From Chitinophaga polysaccharea (GTDB lineage: Bacteria; Bacteroidota; Bacteroidia; Chitinophagales; Chitinophagaceae), in contig NZ_VIWO01000002.1 in the NCBI RefSeq assembly GCF_007829335.1, forward strand, positions 826,096 to 890,095: a DNA stretch of 64,000 nt. The letters run 5' to 3'. Numbering within the stretch: position 1 is the first letter of the stretch; every line of letters begins with the position of its first letter. Below are positions 25,901 through 37,000 of this stretch, one piece after another. A program made the position numbers and the translations under genes. The notes beneath the pieces are model-generated. The model had not been told where the DNA came from and did not search any database. It saw only the letters and a program-made list of their open reading frames with translations.

Positions 25901-27982
25901 ATGGACAGATTATCTAAAATACCGGGGAAATGGTTAATGCTGCTTTATGGTGGCATTGGCATACTCGTTATACTGATTACCGCCAACATCCTTATAAATC
26001 GAATCATTCAGCGCGCAGCCGATGAAAGGTTACAACATCTTTCTCCTCAACTAAAAATTAGTTATTCCTCCATCAAAAGTAATCTATTCACGTCATCACT
26101 TACATTGAGCAATCTTACTATTGCTTATACGCCGGATAGTAATAAACATCATCATTCCGTTCATTTTTCAGAGGTAAAACTCAGTGGTATTCATCTACTG
26201 ACGATGCTCTTTCGCCAAACGCTATCTGTCAACAATTTAAAACTGAGTAATGGAGAAATAAACCTGGACCGGTTCTTAATGAATAGAAAAGATACAGCGC
26301 CAATGCAGTTGTTAGCTCAAGCGCCCGTCAAAAGCATATCGGTCAACCACCTTCAGTTAAACACCGTCCAGGTATGGGAGGATCATCAGCTACTGCTAAG
26401 GGGGAATATGGGTATAGACGACATAAACATAAATAATCTAAAGAACGCATCCACCGCCGGCAATTTTCATTTCGGTGATGTAAAGAGTCGCCTTTCGGAC
26501 ATCAATTATATCCTACCGAATGCCTACCATGCCCTAACGGCCAAACAGGTAAGCGTAGATAGTCGCGAGGGATTACTCGAGATAGATTCGTTACAACTGG
26601 TACCACAATACAGCAAAGTCGACTTCTTCCGGCAAACCGGCAACCAGCCTTTGTTTGTGGCGTCAAGTGTTGCAGGCATCTCCATCTACCACTTCGATAT
26701 CCGGAAACTGTTTGATAAAAAGCTGGTGGCTGAAAAAATAATTTTAAACCACCCTGTTTTGAATGTGTATAGTGAACCTAACAATCCCCGACTGTCATCT
26801 CTTTTTATTGATTTCAAAAAAATGCTCTCTGCTATACAAACAGATTCATTCAAGATGCGCCACGCTGCCATCGCTTACGAAACCACAACAGGCGGCCGAT
26901 TGGAGCTACATGGCGATATAGAGATGGATAAACCAGATATCCGGATAACGGATAGTGTCCCTGATATTCGTTTCAAAACGCTTGCCTGCGCGCTAACCGA
27001 TATTCATGCATCCATCCCGGACGCCAGCCAAAACCTTCAAATAAAGCAGCTGGACGTTGATCGTGAAGGCACCTTACAGGCAACTTCCCTGAAGACTACA
27101 CCTCAATACGACAAGATGGAGATGGGACGGAAAGCCGGGCACCAGGTAGATGTTGTTGATGCAACTATCTCTGGTGTAACTATCAGCAAACTGGATGTTG
27201 CCCAATGTCTTCAGCAAAAACTGGTAGCTGAACAAATATGGATCAAGGAAAGTAATTACTATATTTTCCGGGACAGGCGGCTACCTCGCCTATCCCGGTA
27301 TAAACCACTGCCGGTTGCATTCCTAAAGAGCATTCCAGGCCATATCCGGGTCGGGCATTTCAAGGTATCTCCGTCAACGCTGTTGTATGAAGAATTCCCG
27401 AAAGACAAGCTACAAACAGGTTTGCTGCGGTTTGAAAAATTGCAGCTTTCCGTGACTCCATTTATCAATCACCCTACCCCATCCGATCCCGATCATATGG
27501 AGCTCCATATGGAAGGCGCCATCATGGGATCCGGCACTATCAAGACGACCATCTCTTTGCCGTATAACCCCGCCAAAGACTATTATGTCAACGGTGCAAT
27601 CGACAATTTAGATGTAACTACCTTGAATCCATCAGCAGAAAACCTGGGTAATTTTCATGTTGAATCCGGCCTGCTGAATCATTTAGCATTTCAATTTAGT
27701 TTCAATGATGAAAAAGCAAGCGGTAAAGTGGTAGGGGAATATCACAACCTGGTGTTAGACAAACTAAAAGGACAGCAAAAGAAAATAGCCCCATTTCCGT
27801 CGTTCATGCTCAAACATGTTATCATTCCTAAGAACAAGGATAAATCATTGCCAGTGGATCGTCGCACGGGTACTATTGACTATAAGTTTGATCATACACG
27901 CGCATTGTCGTTTTACCTGTTGAAATCATTGCTGTCGGGTATTGAGGCCAGTTTTACATTTGGGTTTCTGCTGCCGAAATGA
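25901..27982 (+). CDS. Large AsmA/YhdP-like envelope protein with internal duplication
   Basis: 693-aa protein with one N-terminal transmembrane anchor (about 11-33, WLMLLYGGIGILVILITANI) and a long, beta-rich periplasmic part made of alternating strands, as in AsmA-like lipid-transport or envelope proteins. Two regions resemble each other: about 217-300 (REGLLEIDSLQLVPQYSKVD, KKLVAEKIILNHPV) and 384-465 (REGTLQATSLKTTPQYDKME, QKLVAEQIWIKES), pointing to an internal duplication. The C-terminal region HMELHMEGAIMGSGTIKTTI matches the AsmA C-terminal style. Assignment is by architecture only; no enzymatic motif is seen. Single gene. Confidence 0.7.
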   Translation: MDRLSKIPGKWLMLLYGGIGILVILITANILINRIIQRAADERLQHLSPQLKISYSSIKSNLFTSSLTLSNLTIAYTPDSNKHHHSVHFSEVKLSGIHLLTMLFRQTLSVNNLKLSNGEINLDRFLMNRKDTAPMQLLAQAPVKSISVNHLQLNTVQVWEDHQLLLRGNMGIDDININNLKNASTAGNFHFGDVKSRLSDINYILPNAYHALTAKQVSVDSREGLLEIDSLQLVPQYSKVDFFRQTGNQPLFVASSVAGISIYHFDIRKLFDKKLVAEKIILNHPVLNVYSEPNNPRLSSLFIDFKKMLSAIQTDSFKMRHAAIAYETTTGGRLELHGDIEMDKPDIRITDSVPDIRFKTLACALTDIHASIPDASQNLQIKQLDVDREGTLQATSLKTTPQYDKMEMGRKAGHQVDVVDATISGVTISKLDVAQCLQQKLVAEQIWIKESNYYIFRDRRLPRLSRYKPLPVAFLKSIPGHIRVGHFKVSPSTLLYEEFPKDKLQTGLLRFEKLQLSVTPFINHPTPSDPDHMELHMEGAIMGSGTIKTTISLPYNPAKDYYVNGAIDNLDVTTLNPSAENLGNFHVESGLLNHLAFQFSFNDEKASGKVVGEYHNLVLDKLKGQQKKIAPFPSFMLKHVIIPKNKDKSLPVDRRTGTIDYKFDHTRALSFYLLKSLLSGIEASFTFGFLLPK

Positions 27983-28151
27983 TGGTTACACCAGTCAATC
28001 GGCAGCAGCTTGGATAGGTTCCAGGGTCAAAAAATGAATGAAGGCCGGCTATTCAATGGCGCAAACTGACGGACAAATAGATATATTGCTCTGCCAATGG
28101 CTTAAAGTAATTTTTTTCATCGGTTGAAAATTGAGTGGTAGAAGAGGAATG

Positions 28152-28577
28152 CTAGGCAATGGTAAAGAGGAAGGATGCTACAATCATCCAAATGCCAACG
28201 ATGATGCCCAGTATGCCCAGGTTACCTTGTTTGGGCGCTACCTGTGCCCGGATACGTACTGCCTTTTCCCGGGCCTTTTCATTATTGGAGAGAAAGAATT
28301 TGTTGATGAGCGGAAATCCGAGCAGGAAACCAAGGCACGCTTCCACCAGGTTGCCCGCCGCTAATGTGATCCACCAGATAGGCGCAGAAGTGAGCCAACC
28401 CACGTTTAAAATGGCCATTACAAGCCCCCATATACCCCAGCCACAGAAAACAATCCCTATCCAGCCCTGGTAGGGTTCTACTTTTTCCAACAGCTCCTTT
28501 GCATTGGGTTTTTTAGATAAAATCAGCGAGGGTACGGCAATGATGCTCAGCAGGATTAATGTTATTCCGTAGATCAT
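28152..28577 (-). CDS. Small integral membrane protein of unknown function
   Basis: 141-aa protein with four predicted hydrophobic segments: [58 protein letters not shown] and [19 protein letters not shown]. The start at ATG 28577 ([10 protein letters not shown]) is preferred to 28628, which adds a polar tail without purpose. No family recognised. It lies downstream of a kinase/regulator pair on the same strand, 119 bp after the regulator stop, so it may or may not share their transcript. Confidence 0.72.
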   Translation of the reverse strand: MIYGITLILLSIIAVPSLILSKKPNAKELLEKVEPYQGWIGIVFCGWGIWGLVMAILNVGWLTSAPIWWITLAAGNLVEACLGFLLGFPLINKFFLSNNEKAREKAVRIRAQVAPKQGNLGILGIIVGIWMIVASFLFTIA

Positions 28578-28696
28578 AATGTTGCATTTTTTTTGGTTAT
28601 GAGATGGTTTCATTTTGTTATGCAACAAAGGTAGCCAGGCATGATGGGGGCTGCAACATCGTATTCCGTGAAATTCTCCCCCCTGTTTTCAGGGGG

Positions 28697-29338
28697 TTAG
28701 CTGAGAAGACCCAGTTTGACGGCATACCTGGTGAGGCCCGCCAGGTTACGTACTTTCAGTTTCAGGATGAGGGTTTTGCGGTAACTTTCAATGGTATGTT
28801 TGCTGAGAAAGAGTTTGTCGGCGATTTCCTGGGTGGTGTATTCTTCCGCGATCAGCTTCAGTACATCCTTTTCGCGTGAAGTGAGCATTTCAAGGGTTTC
28901 TTTCTCCTTGTTGAACACGCTTTTGAGATATTCCTGTTTCACCGCTTCTGAAAAGTATTTCCCGCCTTTGAGGATCGTTTTGATCGCCTCCAGCAACTCG
29001 TCTGAATCCGCATTTTTCGATAAAAAGCCGTCGACATTATGCTGGATAAGCGCGTCGATGATATTGCTGTCGGTATGCATACTTACCACCAGCGTGCTGA
29101 TCTCCGGTCTTTTTTCCTTGATATAGTTATTCAATGTAATGCCGTCTATGTCCGGCATACTGATATCGGTAATAACCAGATCCACCTGTTCCCCGGGATG
29201 CTGATCGAGATAGTTCATGACCAGTTGGCCATTATGCGCATAATACTGTACATGGAGGTCTTTTTCTTGTGTTATCAGCCTGATAAGGCCTTCCAGGAAC
29301 AATTTATGATCGTCGGCAAGGATAATATTATGCTTCAT
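28697..29338 (-). CDS. NarL/LuxR-type response regulator
   Basis: 213-aa two-component regulator. Receiver domain with LADDHKLFLEGL, phosphoacceptor Asp58 in LVITDISMPDIDG and Lys in the FLSKNAD segment. The LuxR-type helix-turn-helix covers about 145-210 (LTSREKDVLKLIAEEYTTQE, IADKLFLSKHTIESYR). It overlaps the end of its cognate kinase gene by 11 bp, so the pair is coupled. Target genes unknown. Confidence 0.95.
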   Translation of the reverse strand: MKHNIILADDHKLFLEGLIRLITQEKDLHVQYYAHNGQLVMNYLDQHPGEQVDLVITDISMPDIDGITLNNYIKEKRPEISTLVVSMHTDSNIIDALIQHNVDGFLSKNADSDELLEAIKTILKGGKYFSEAVKQEYLKSVFNKEKETLEMLTSREKDVLKLIAEEYTTQEIADKLFLSKHTIESYRKTLILKLKVRNLAGLTRYAVKLGLLS

Positions 29339-31256
29339 AGCACTCCGGTTTTAAAGGTATTTCAATGTCAATTACGGTGCCTTTTGAAGGGAAAGAGTCG
29401 ATGGAAAATACGCCGTCGAATAGTTTCAACCGTTCCCGGATGTTCTGAAATCCGATGCCATATTTCACGTTCTCCACAGCAAATCCCTGTCCATCATCTT
29501 CAAACAACAGCTTCAGCGTACCATCCAGCCGGGTCAATTGTATCTCTACTTTCGACGCCTGGCTGTGCTTCTGGGCGTTGGTGATCAGTTCCTGGATGAT
29601 CTTATAAATTTCCGCTTTCAGGGAAGTCCCGATCCGTTCAATTTCTTCGCCGGGAAATGCATGGAAGGTGATAATGGCGTTACCAGGCATGTTGAATTGC
29701 CTGATATAGCCGGTTATGAGTTCGGTGAAGCCAGTGTTACCAAATTTCAGCGGCACCAGGTCATGGGAAAGATCACGTACCTGGCGATAGGTGTCGTCGA
29801 CCTGTCGGATGAGCGCATCCAGCCTATTTACGGCGGTTTGATTAGAGAGCTGGAGTTTGATGGCAGCAAGGTTACCGCCGATGCTATCGTGCAACTCACC
29901 CGCAATCCGCTTCCGCTCTTTTTCCTGGCCGCTAACAGAAGCTTTAAGCAATTCCAGTTCCTTATCTTTCAGGAGCGCCGCGATTTTCTGCCGGTTCATC
30001 TCCTCCATTGTAGCATTTAGTTTGCTCTGTGCCTGCAATTTCTGGTAATACATATACAGCAAGCCTATGATAGGTAGCAGGATAACGAGGAACCCAATCA
30101 GCAGGCTGTATTTTACTGTTTTCTGATGATTTAATTCGTTTTCCTTGTTCAATATTTCTTTTTCCTTCTGAGCGGTTTGGTATTTTATTTCGAGTTCGTT
30201 GATCTCTTTTTTATTCTGCCGGTTCAATGCCTCCTGGGAAATACCCAGGTACTGGGTCATGAGTGCATAGGCGTTTTTATAATCGCCCGTTGCTGCGTGG
30301 AGGTTACGCAGGCTGTTCAGTACTTTCAGTTGTGCTTTCAGATCGTTCCATTGCAGCGCATTAGCATATACCAGCGACAACAGGGCTTTGGCGTTGTCGT
30401 AGTCCTTGTGGGCAATGAGCAGGTCGCCCATCCTTTGACCCGCGTTGATGTACAGGTCGAAAAACTGGTACTGCTGCGCCTTGTTTTCTACTTCATTGTA
30501 AATCGTGTATGCCTCCTCCATTTGCTGGCTGAACTCCGCGATGATGCCGAGCGTCAGTTTCGCCTGCAGAACCTTCTTTTCCTCTTGTTGCTGTTGGAAA
30601 TAAGCTAGTGCTTTTTCGGTATATTGCTTCGCCTGGGGCAGTTTTTTTTGCTCAAGAAAAATGATGCCCAGCCGCTCGTACACCAAATGTTCCAGTTTTT
30701 CGTCCCGGCCGGTGTGCTGTAGCAGGTCCTGGTAGGCAGCTACGGCTTTGTCGTATTCTTTACGGGCAGCATATATGTTGGCGATTCCCAGTTTGTTGTC
30801 ATTGACGGCTACTTTGTTGTTGAGCGACTCCGCGATTGGAACACCCTGGAGGTAAAAACGTAACGCTTCGTCATACAGACCTTCCTCGCTGTAGGCATTG
30901 GCCAATGTGAGAAAAAGGAAAACCTGGCTGGAAAGTTTATCAGCGGATGGAAGGTCGCTCTGATTAAGACCGCCAATTAGCTGTTGCGCATAAAAAATCA
31001 CGGAGTCCGCAGTGCCATGGGCTGCATGAAAGGCCAACAGGGGCTGCGCGGCCGCTATCTTCGCTTTAATATCGGTAGCCAACTGTATTTTCCGTAAAAG
31101 GGAATCGGGTGTTTTTACCGGTACTTCTCCGTAAGCCGTGAAGCCTGTCTCATTTTGGGCCAGGCAGTGACCGGAAAGCGCCATCAGGACTACAAAAAAC
31201 AAGGCTGGCACTTTGTTTAGCCAGGTTCGGGTTAATATGGTAAGTTCCACGATCAA
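29328..31256 (-). CDS. TPR-containing histidine kinase (HisKA_3 type)
   Basis: 642-aa sensor kinase. A signal-like hydrophobic N-terminus (VPALFFVVLMALSGHCLAQ) is followed by an extracytoplasmic array of tetratricopeptide repeats, one transmembrane helix (YSLLIGFLVILLPIIGLLYM), a coiled-coil linker, HisKA_3 with the phospho-His in RIAGELHDSIGGNLAAIKLQ, and an HATPase domain (ELITNAQKHS, FEDDGQGFAV). Typical Bacteroidetes TPR-kinase design. No ATG precedes the signal segment; the frame starts at TTG 31256 or GTG 31250. Overlaps the response regulator by 11 bp. Confidence 0.92.
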   Translation of the reverse strand: MIVELTILTRTWLNKVPALFFVVLMALSGHCLAQNETGFTAYGEVPVKTPDSLLRKIQLATDIKAKIAAAQPLLAFHAAHGTADSVIFYAQQLIGGLNQSDLPSADKLSSQVFLFLTLANAYSEEGLYDEALRFYLQGVPIAESLNNKVAVNDNKLGIANIYAARKEYDKAVAAYQDLLQHTGRDEKLEHLVYERLGIIFLEQKKLPQAKQYTEKALAYFQQQQEEKKVLQAKLTLGIIAEFSQQMEEAYTIYNEVENKAQQYQFFDLYINAGQRMGDLLIAHKDYDNAKALLSLVYANALQWNDLKAQLKVLNSLRNLHAATGDYKNAYALMTQYLGISQEALNRQNKKEINELEIKYQTAQKEKEILNKENELNHQKTVKYSLLIGFLVILLPIIGLLYMYYQKLQAQSKLNATMEEMNRQKIAALLKDKELELLKASVSGQEKERKRIAGELHDSIGGNLAAIKLQLSNQTAVNRLDALIRQVDDTYRQVRDLSHDLVPLKFGNTGFTELITGYIRQFNMPGNAIITFHAFPGEEIERIGTSLKAEIYKIIQELITNAQKHSQASKVEIQLTRLDGTLKLLFEDDGQGFAVENVKYGIGFQNIRERLKLFDGVFSIDSFPSKGTVIDIEIPLKPECYEA

Positions 31257-31395
31257 GAAAAAATATTTCCGTTTAAACGTTGAAGGTAATAATTAAATAT
31301 ATCATTTGGGGCGGGATAGATGGCTTGTTATCTGAGATAAAATATATTGGATCAGAAACCATAAATTTGTATCCTACCAATTTGTTAGCTAACCC

Positions 31396-31854
31396 ATGGT
31401 CATTACTAAAAGAATACAGACAACTTATAACACTGTACTCCGTGCTAAAATGTACTTCTTTTTCAGGAAAAGTATTTGGATGTACCTGCTGGGTATGCTG
31501 ATGCTGGGCTATGCTTTTCCCCTGGAAAATGTTGGGGCTATCTCTTCAGCATTCGTTTACTTTATCATTTTCGCGCTGGTTATTTTGGTCCCGGTTTATC
31601 ACTTCAGCACCCGGGCGATGGTGCGGAAAGCGCATCTAGATGCGAATATTGAATTTAATGAGCAAGATATTATTATAAGACATATCGATAATAATAATAT
31701 CGAAACCAAAAGCTGGGACTGGATTAAACGAATTGACATCACCCGAAAAGATATCCTGCTTATTGTGGATCATCCTACCCGTTTCCTTATTGCGCTGGAG
31801 AAGAGCAAATTAACAGCGCCTGAAATTCAGTTTTTCCTGGAGAAAAAGAAATGA
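31396..31854 (+). CDS. YcxB-like small membrane protein
   Basis: 152-aa protein. Two adjacent transmembrane segments (IWMYLLGMLMLGYAF and FVYFIIFALVILVPVY) are followed by a soluble beta-rich domain (FNEQDIIIRHIDNNNIETKS, WDWIKRIDITRKDILLIV, LEKSKLTAPEIQFFL) that resembles the YcxB C-terminal domain in layout. Function unknown; probably an inner-membrane protein with a PH-like cytoplasmic domain. Stands alone upstream of the large plus-strand operon, 202 bp before it. Confidence 0.65.
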   Translation: MVITKRIQTTYNTVLRAKMYFFFRKSIWMYLLGMLMLGYAFPLENVGAISSAFVYFIIFALVILVPVYHFSTRAMVRKAHLDANIEFNEQDIIIRHIDNNNIETKSWDWIKRIDITRKDILLIVDHPTRFLIALEKSKLTAPEIQFFLEKKK

Positions 31855-32056
31855 TAAAAGACTATACAATAGCTTATCTATACACTAAACACGCTTTTGA
31901 TACGGCTCATCCCTTCTTTCCCGGTTCTGATCTTTTTTAAAAAACTACCGCACTATTGCTATACAATTGAACACTTTTTTTGTACTTTTAAGTACAGCAC
32001 GATTGTCATACTATGCTCGTCAACCGATAACAACCGAAGTATGAACTTCGCAAAAC

Positions 32057-32650
32057 ATGTCACAGCAATTTGAGCCAGCCAACGAAAAAATGTATATCCG
32101 CCTTGTTAAACAGGGCGATGCAGCCGCTTTTCATGCGATATACCAACATTACAGCCCCCGGGTTTATGGCAAACTACTCCGCGTGCTGAAATCTGAAGAC
32201 CTGGCCGCTGACATGCTACAAGATCTTTTTTCCATCATTTGGCAGAAGCGGGCGGAGATCGATCCGGAAAAATCATTTGGCGCATTCCTGTTCAAGATAT
32301 CCGACAATCTCGTAGTGGATTTGTTCCGGAAGGCCAAACGCAATCAACAGCTGATAGAAAAGCTGGCCAAAGCAGGCGCTGAGGAATGGGAAAGTACGGA
32401 AGAATGGCTGTTTAAAAAAGAGAACGAAACCTGGCTGGCCAGGGCTATAGAAAGCCTGCCACCGCAACGCAGGCTGGTATTTCAGCTGTGCAAACTAGAG
32501 AACCGCTCACATGATGAAGTGAGCCAGTTGCTGCATATTTCCCGTGCCACGGTGAATAATCACCTCGTTAAAGCCACACAGAACCTGAAAGCATTGGCTA
32601 CAGGTAAGTCGGGGATGGCAGGATTACTACTGATATGGTTGTTCAGATAG
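32057..32650 (+). CDS. ECF sigma factor, first gene of the 17.8-kb operon
   Basis: 197-aa FecI-type sigma factor. Region 2: AFHAIYQHYSPRVYGKLLRV and DMLQDLFSIIWQKRAEIDP; region 4: SLPPQRRLVFQLCKLENRSH and SQLLHISRATVNNHLVKATQ. The C-terminus is short and hydrophobic (MAGLLLIWLFR). It is followed at 82 bp by its FecR partner and then the SusC receptor with an STN domain, forming a classical surface-signalling unit that should control the whole downstream run. No exact TAnnTTTG promoter was found in the 200-bp gap before it. Confidence 0.94.
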   Translation: MSQQFEPANEKMYIRLVKQGDAAAFHAIYQHYSPRVYGKLLRVLKSEDLAADMLQDLFSIIWQKRAEIDPEKSFGAFLFKISDNLVVDLFRKAKRNQQLIEKLAKAGAEEWESTEEWLFKKENETWLARAIESLPPQRRLVFQLCKLENRSHDEVSQLLHISRATVNNHLVKATQNLKALATGKSGMAGLLLIWLFR

Positions 32651-32732
32651 CCGTTATTTTCCTTCATGATGGCCGCTCAAATTTTTTTTAAGAACGGATA
32701 GTTATTTTCCTCCGGAGCTACGTATTATATAT

Positions 32733-33959
32733 ATGACACCTGTTCAAAAAGAGGAAGCGCTGCGTCGGCTCTTTGATCAATGGATGAAAGGAGACAACGA
32801 CCGGCAAACATTGCATGAGCTGGTAAGCTATGCAGATGACCCTGCATTGGCCGGCGCCTGGCAGGCGTTGCTGGAGGAGGTTCCTGTGCCGATGCCCGTC
32901 GATGACGAGCACGCCGTAATGATAGAAAAGGTGTATCAAAGATTAACAACGACCATACCTGAGTTGCAACAACGTAAAATTGTCCGGCGCCTGCCTGTAT
33001 GGACAAAGTACGCTGCAGCCGCAGCTATCCTGTTCCTTACGGGTGGACTGGGTTATTATATTTTAACCAACCATATGCCGCACGGCAGTCCGGCAGTCAC
33101 CAGTGCTCCTGGCGCCAACAACGTAGTGCCGATGCATACCCGCCAGGCATCTCTTACGCTGGCAAACGGCGCCAGTATAGCACTGGACAGCATTACAACA
33201 GGAACACTGGCGCATCAGAATGGCGCGGTTGTCCTTAAATCCGGCGAGGGACACGTTGCCTATCGCCAAACGGCACCAGAAAACATGTCCACTTCCCTGC
33301 CCACTTATAATACATTGCGAACGCCTAAAGGAAGCGATTATCAACTGGTACTTTCCGATGGCACCCGTGTGTGGCTGAATGCTGCGTCTTCCATCACCTT
33401 CCCCGTTGCATTTACGGGCAATACCCGGGAAGTAGCTATCACCGGGGAGGCTTATTTCGAAGTATCTGGGAATGCTGTCGCGCCCTTTCGCGTAAAAGTA
33501 AATGATGCGGTTATAGAGGTATTGGGAACGCATTTCAATATCAGTGCCTATACTGAAGACCCTACCATAACGGCCACCTTGCTGGAAGGCGCTGTCAGGG
33601 TGGTGAAAGGCGACAACAAATTATTGTTGCGTCCCGGCCAACAGGCGTCATTCAGTAATGGCAACGATGCCATTAGGCTGATACCGCATGTAGATGGAGA
33701 AGCGGCCGTAGCCTGGAAAAACGGCGTATTCGATTTCCGGAACCAGGATATCGAAACCGTGATGAACCAGATTGGGAGATGGTATAACATGGAAATTATT
33801 TATGAAGGAGCAAAACCACAGGCGCCTATCATAGGCATGATGAGTCGTAGCACAGATCTGGCTACGGCGCTGAAAAGCCTGGAGCTCACCAGTGGTATTC
33901 ATTTCAGGATAGAAGCAGGACAACATAATGAAACGGGGAAGATCATAGTACAACCATAA
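32733..33959 (+). CDS. FecR family anti-sigma factor
   Basis: 408-aa anti-sigma factor. N-terminal cytoplasmic helical part, one transmembrane helix (YAAAAAILFLTGGLGYYIL), the FecR domain (LRTPKGSDYQLVLSDGTRVW, ITGEAYFEVSG, VLGTHFNISAY) and a DUF4974-like C-terminus (FDFRNQDIETVMNQIGRWYN). It sequesters the sigma factor encoded 82 bp upstream and reads the STN domain of the SusC protein encoded 57 bp downstream. Architecture matches the copy at 2786-3964. Confidence 0.94.
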   Translation: MTPVQKEEALRRLFDQWMKGDNDRQTLHELVSYADDPALAGAWQALLEEVPVPMPVDDEHAVMIEKVYQRLTTTIPELQQRKIVRRLPVWTKYAAAAAILFLTGGLGYYILTNHMPHGSPAVTSAPGANNVVPMHTRQASLTLANGASIALDSITTGTLAHQNGAVVLKSGEGHVAYRQTAPENMSTSLPTYNTLRTPKGSDYQLVLSDGTRVWLNAASSITFPVAFTGNTREVAITGEAYFEVSGNAVAPFRVKVNDAVIEVLGTHFNISAYTEDPTITATLLEGAVRVVKGDNKLLLRPGQQASFSNGNDAIRLIPHVDGEAAVAWKNGVFDFRNQDIETVMNQIGRWYNMEIIYEGAKPQAPIIGMMSRSTDLATALKSLELTSGIHFRIEAGQHNETGKIIVQP

Positions 33960-34016
33960 CCGGCAGCAGACTACGCCGGGTGTTTATTTATCAACCTATC
34001 TAAACAACCAGGATCA

Positions 34017-37000
34017 ATGCAATCAACAGTACGACGCTCCCGTCGTTCAGGGAAGCTATTGCTTATTTTTATCGCTTTCATCTTATTCGTGGATGTACGG
34101 GGATGGGCCCAAAAGGTCAGCATCTCAGCGCAACATGCATCTATTGACGCCATTCTGAAAGATGTACGCCGGCAAACCGGCTATAACTTCTTTTGCAAAG
34201 CCGAATGGGCCAGAAAAATAGGCCCGGTTACGCTGGAAGTAAAAGATGTACCCGTGGCAGAGGTACTGGAAAGATGCCTGCAGGGCCATCCTTTCTCCTA
34301 CAGTATCCTGAACCAGACGATTGCTATTTACCCGATGGCCACTCTCGGCGCAGGTAGTTCTCCGGCAGGCACTTACATCGTAACAGGTACGGTAACGGAT
34401 ACACGCAATAAGCCATTAGAGGGTGCCAGCGTGGTGGTGCAACGTTCCCACCAGGGTACCATCACCGACGCAAAAGGGCATTTCACGTTGAAGAATATAC
34501 GCCCTTCCGATACGCTCAAGGTCAGCTTTATTGGCTATAATGCCAGGCAGGTACCCATAACCGGGCAAACGGACATAAGTATTGTGCTTAAAGACGCCAG
34601 CAGCCTGTTGGATGAAGTGGTTACCCAGGCTTACAGCAAAAGCAGTCCCCGGCTGATGACAGGGAATATCACCAAAATAACCGCCGCTGAAATAGAGAAA
34701 CAACCGGTGATGAATCCACTGGCCGCGCTGGAAGGCAGGGTGCCCGGCATGGTGATAAGCTATACCAATGGCTTTGCCAGTTCGCCGGTAAGTGTACAAA
34801 TAAGGGGCATTAACTCCCTGAATGCCGGTGTACCTGCCGACCCGTTGTATGTGATAGACGGCGTTCCGCTCAATGTGCTGTCGCTGGGCAACTCCTATAA
34901 TCATATCTCCAGTGGCTTTATTCAAAGCGTTAACTACAATTATCCAAGCGGCACTACTACCAATGGCCAAAGCCCGCTCTTCAGTATTAACCCGGAGGAT
35001 ATTGAAAGTATCGACGTGCTGAAAGATGCAGATGCCACCGCCGTTTACGGCGCCAACGGCAGCAATGGCGTTATACTAATCACTACCAAGCGGGGCAAGC
35101 CAGGTAAAACCAGGTTCGATTTGAATGTAGACCCGCCCATGCTTAGCTGGGGCCGCACCACCAGGCTTTTTAAATACGCTAATACCCAGGACTATCTGCA
35201 AATGCGCCGGGAGGCACTCAAAAATTCAGGCATTACGCCCAACCTGCAAAATGCTGCCGACCTGCTGCTCTGGGACACTACCCGGTATACCGACTGGGGA
35301 AAACAGGTGCTTGGCTCGCGGGCGGTTGACCTTAATGTAACAGCCGGCATATCGGGGGGCTCGGAGCAAACCAGTTTCCGGATCAACGCCAACTATAACC
35401 GCCTTACCAATACTACCAGCATATCGGGCGCCACACAGCGCATGACTTTCGCCAGCAATATCAACCATACCACGTCAGATCAGAAATTATCTGTTAACCT
35501 CTCTGCCAATTTTGCTTATAGCTATGTGAATGTAGTGCCGCCGGTGATCGATCCAGGATGGGCGCCCAATGCTCCGCCAGTATTCGATAAAAAGGGCAAC
35601 CCCAACTGGGCGGAATGGGATGCCAACGGACTGCTGAGCATTTATCCCTTCGGCGCTTACCTCAACCCTTCCAATCCGCAGGCCACCACGACCCTCACCA
35701 GCAGCCTGCGCCTGGATTACAAGCCTTTCCGGGGGGTTACCTTCACCACATTATTGGGATATAACTTTGCTTATAACAGCACCAACGCTTTTATAACAAT
35801 CGCCTCTCAGGGACCTTATGTGAGCAGCCCCATAGGCAGCGCCAATTTCAGCATCACACAGAATGCCGGCTGGACTATCAATCCACAGGTAAGTTATAAT
35901 ACCCGCCTGGGAAAGGGCCATCTGCAAGTGAGTTTCATCGGCAATGAAATTGCCACCGCCACCCGGGGCAGCAACCAGTATGGCTTTGGATATGATAACG
36001 ATATCCTGTTGGGTTCTATCGCCAACGCTCCCTCCATTCTTACCTCAGCAGCTTATAGCCAGGCAAAAACCGCCGCCTTTATAGGTGATGTTTCCTATAA
36101 CTGGGACGACAGGTACATCCTGCATGTAAACGGCACCAAACAAGGCTCTTCCAAGTTTGGTCCCCAGGCGCAATATGGCAGCTTTGGTTCCATAGGGCTG
36201 GCCTGGATAGCTTCCGGGGAAAAATGGCTGCGCGAAAAACTACCCACCGCCATCAGCTTCCTGAAATTCAGGGGCAGCTATGGCCTCACTGGCGATGATG
36301 GAGGGCTCGACTACCAATACCTGGCCCTATGGCAGGTACAAACTTATTCGTCTTACGCAGGCGGCGGATACAACGGGCAAAGCGCTCTCACACCCTCTAT
36401 CCGGCCGAACCAGCGCTATAAATGGCAGGAAAACCGCAAGCTGGAAACGGCCCTGCAGTTGGGCCTGTTTAAAGACAAAGTATCCCTGGACATCAGCTGG
36501 TACCGCAACCGCGTTTCCGATCAGATATCTGCCTATCCCACTCCCGGGTTCATCAACTCGGTCAATATTAATTCCCTTACCACCAATGTACCCCTTGTTA
36601 TACAAAACAGCGGCTGGGAAGGGAACCTATCGGCCCAACTCATCGCCAAAAAAGATTTTTCCCTGTCCGCCCGGTTCAACATAGGCATCAACAGGAACAT
36701 ACTGCTTTCTTTCCCTAACCTCGAAAACACGCCCTATGCCGGACTATATCGTGTGGGTCAATCAATCAACACACAGTATGTCTTTCACTTTATTGGTGTA
36801 GATCCGCTCACCGGGAAAGCGGCCTTCCAGGATTATAATCATGACGGCATCATTAATGGAGCCGGCGGTGTTGCTCCGGCTATCGGCCTGGATGACAGAG
36901 GGCTGGCTTATGATCTGCAGCCGAAGTTTGACGGCGGCTTTGGCATGGACGCATCTTACAAACGATTCCGGTTCAGTGTTTTTTTCCGGTTTAAAAAACA

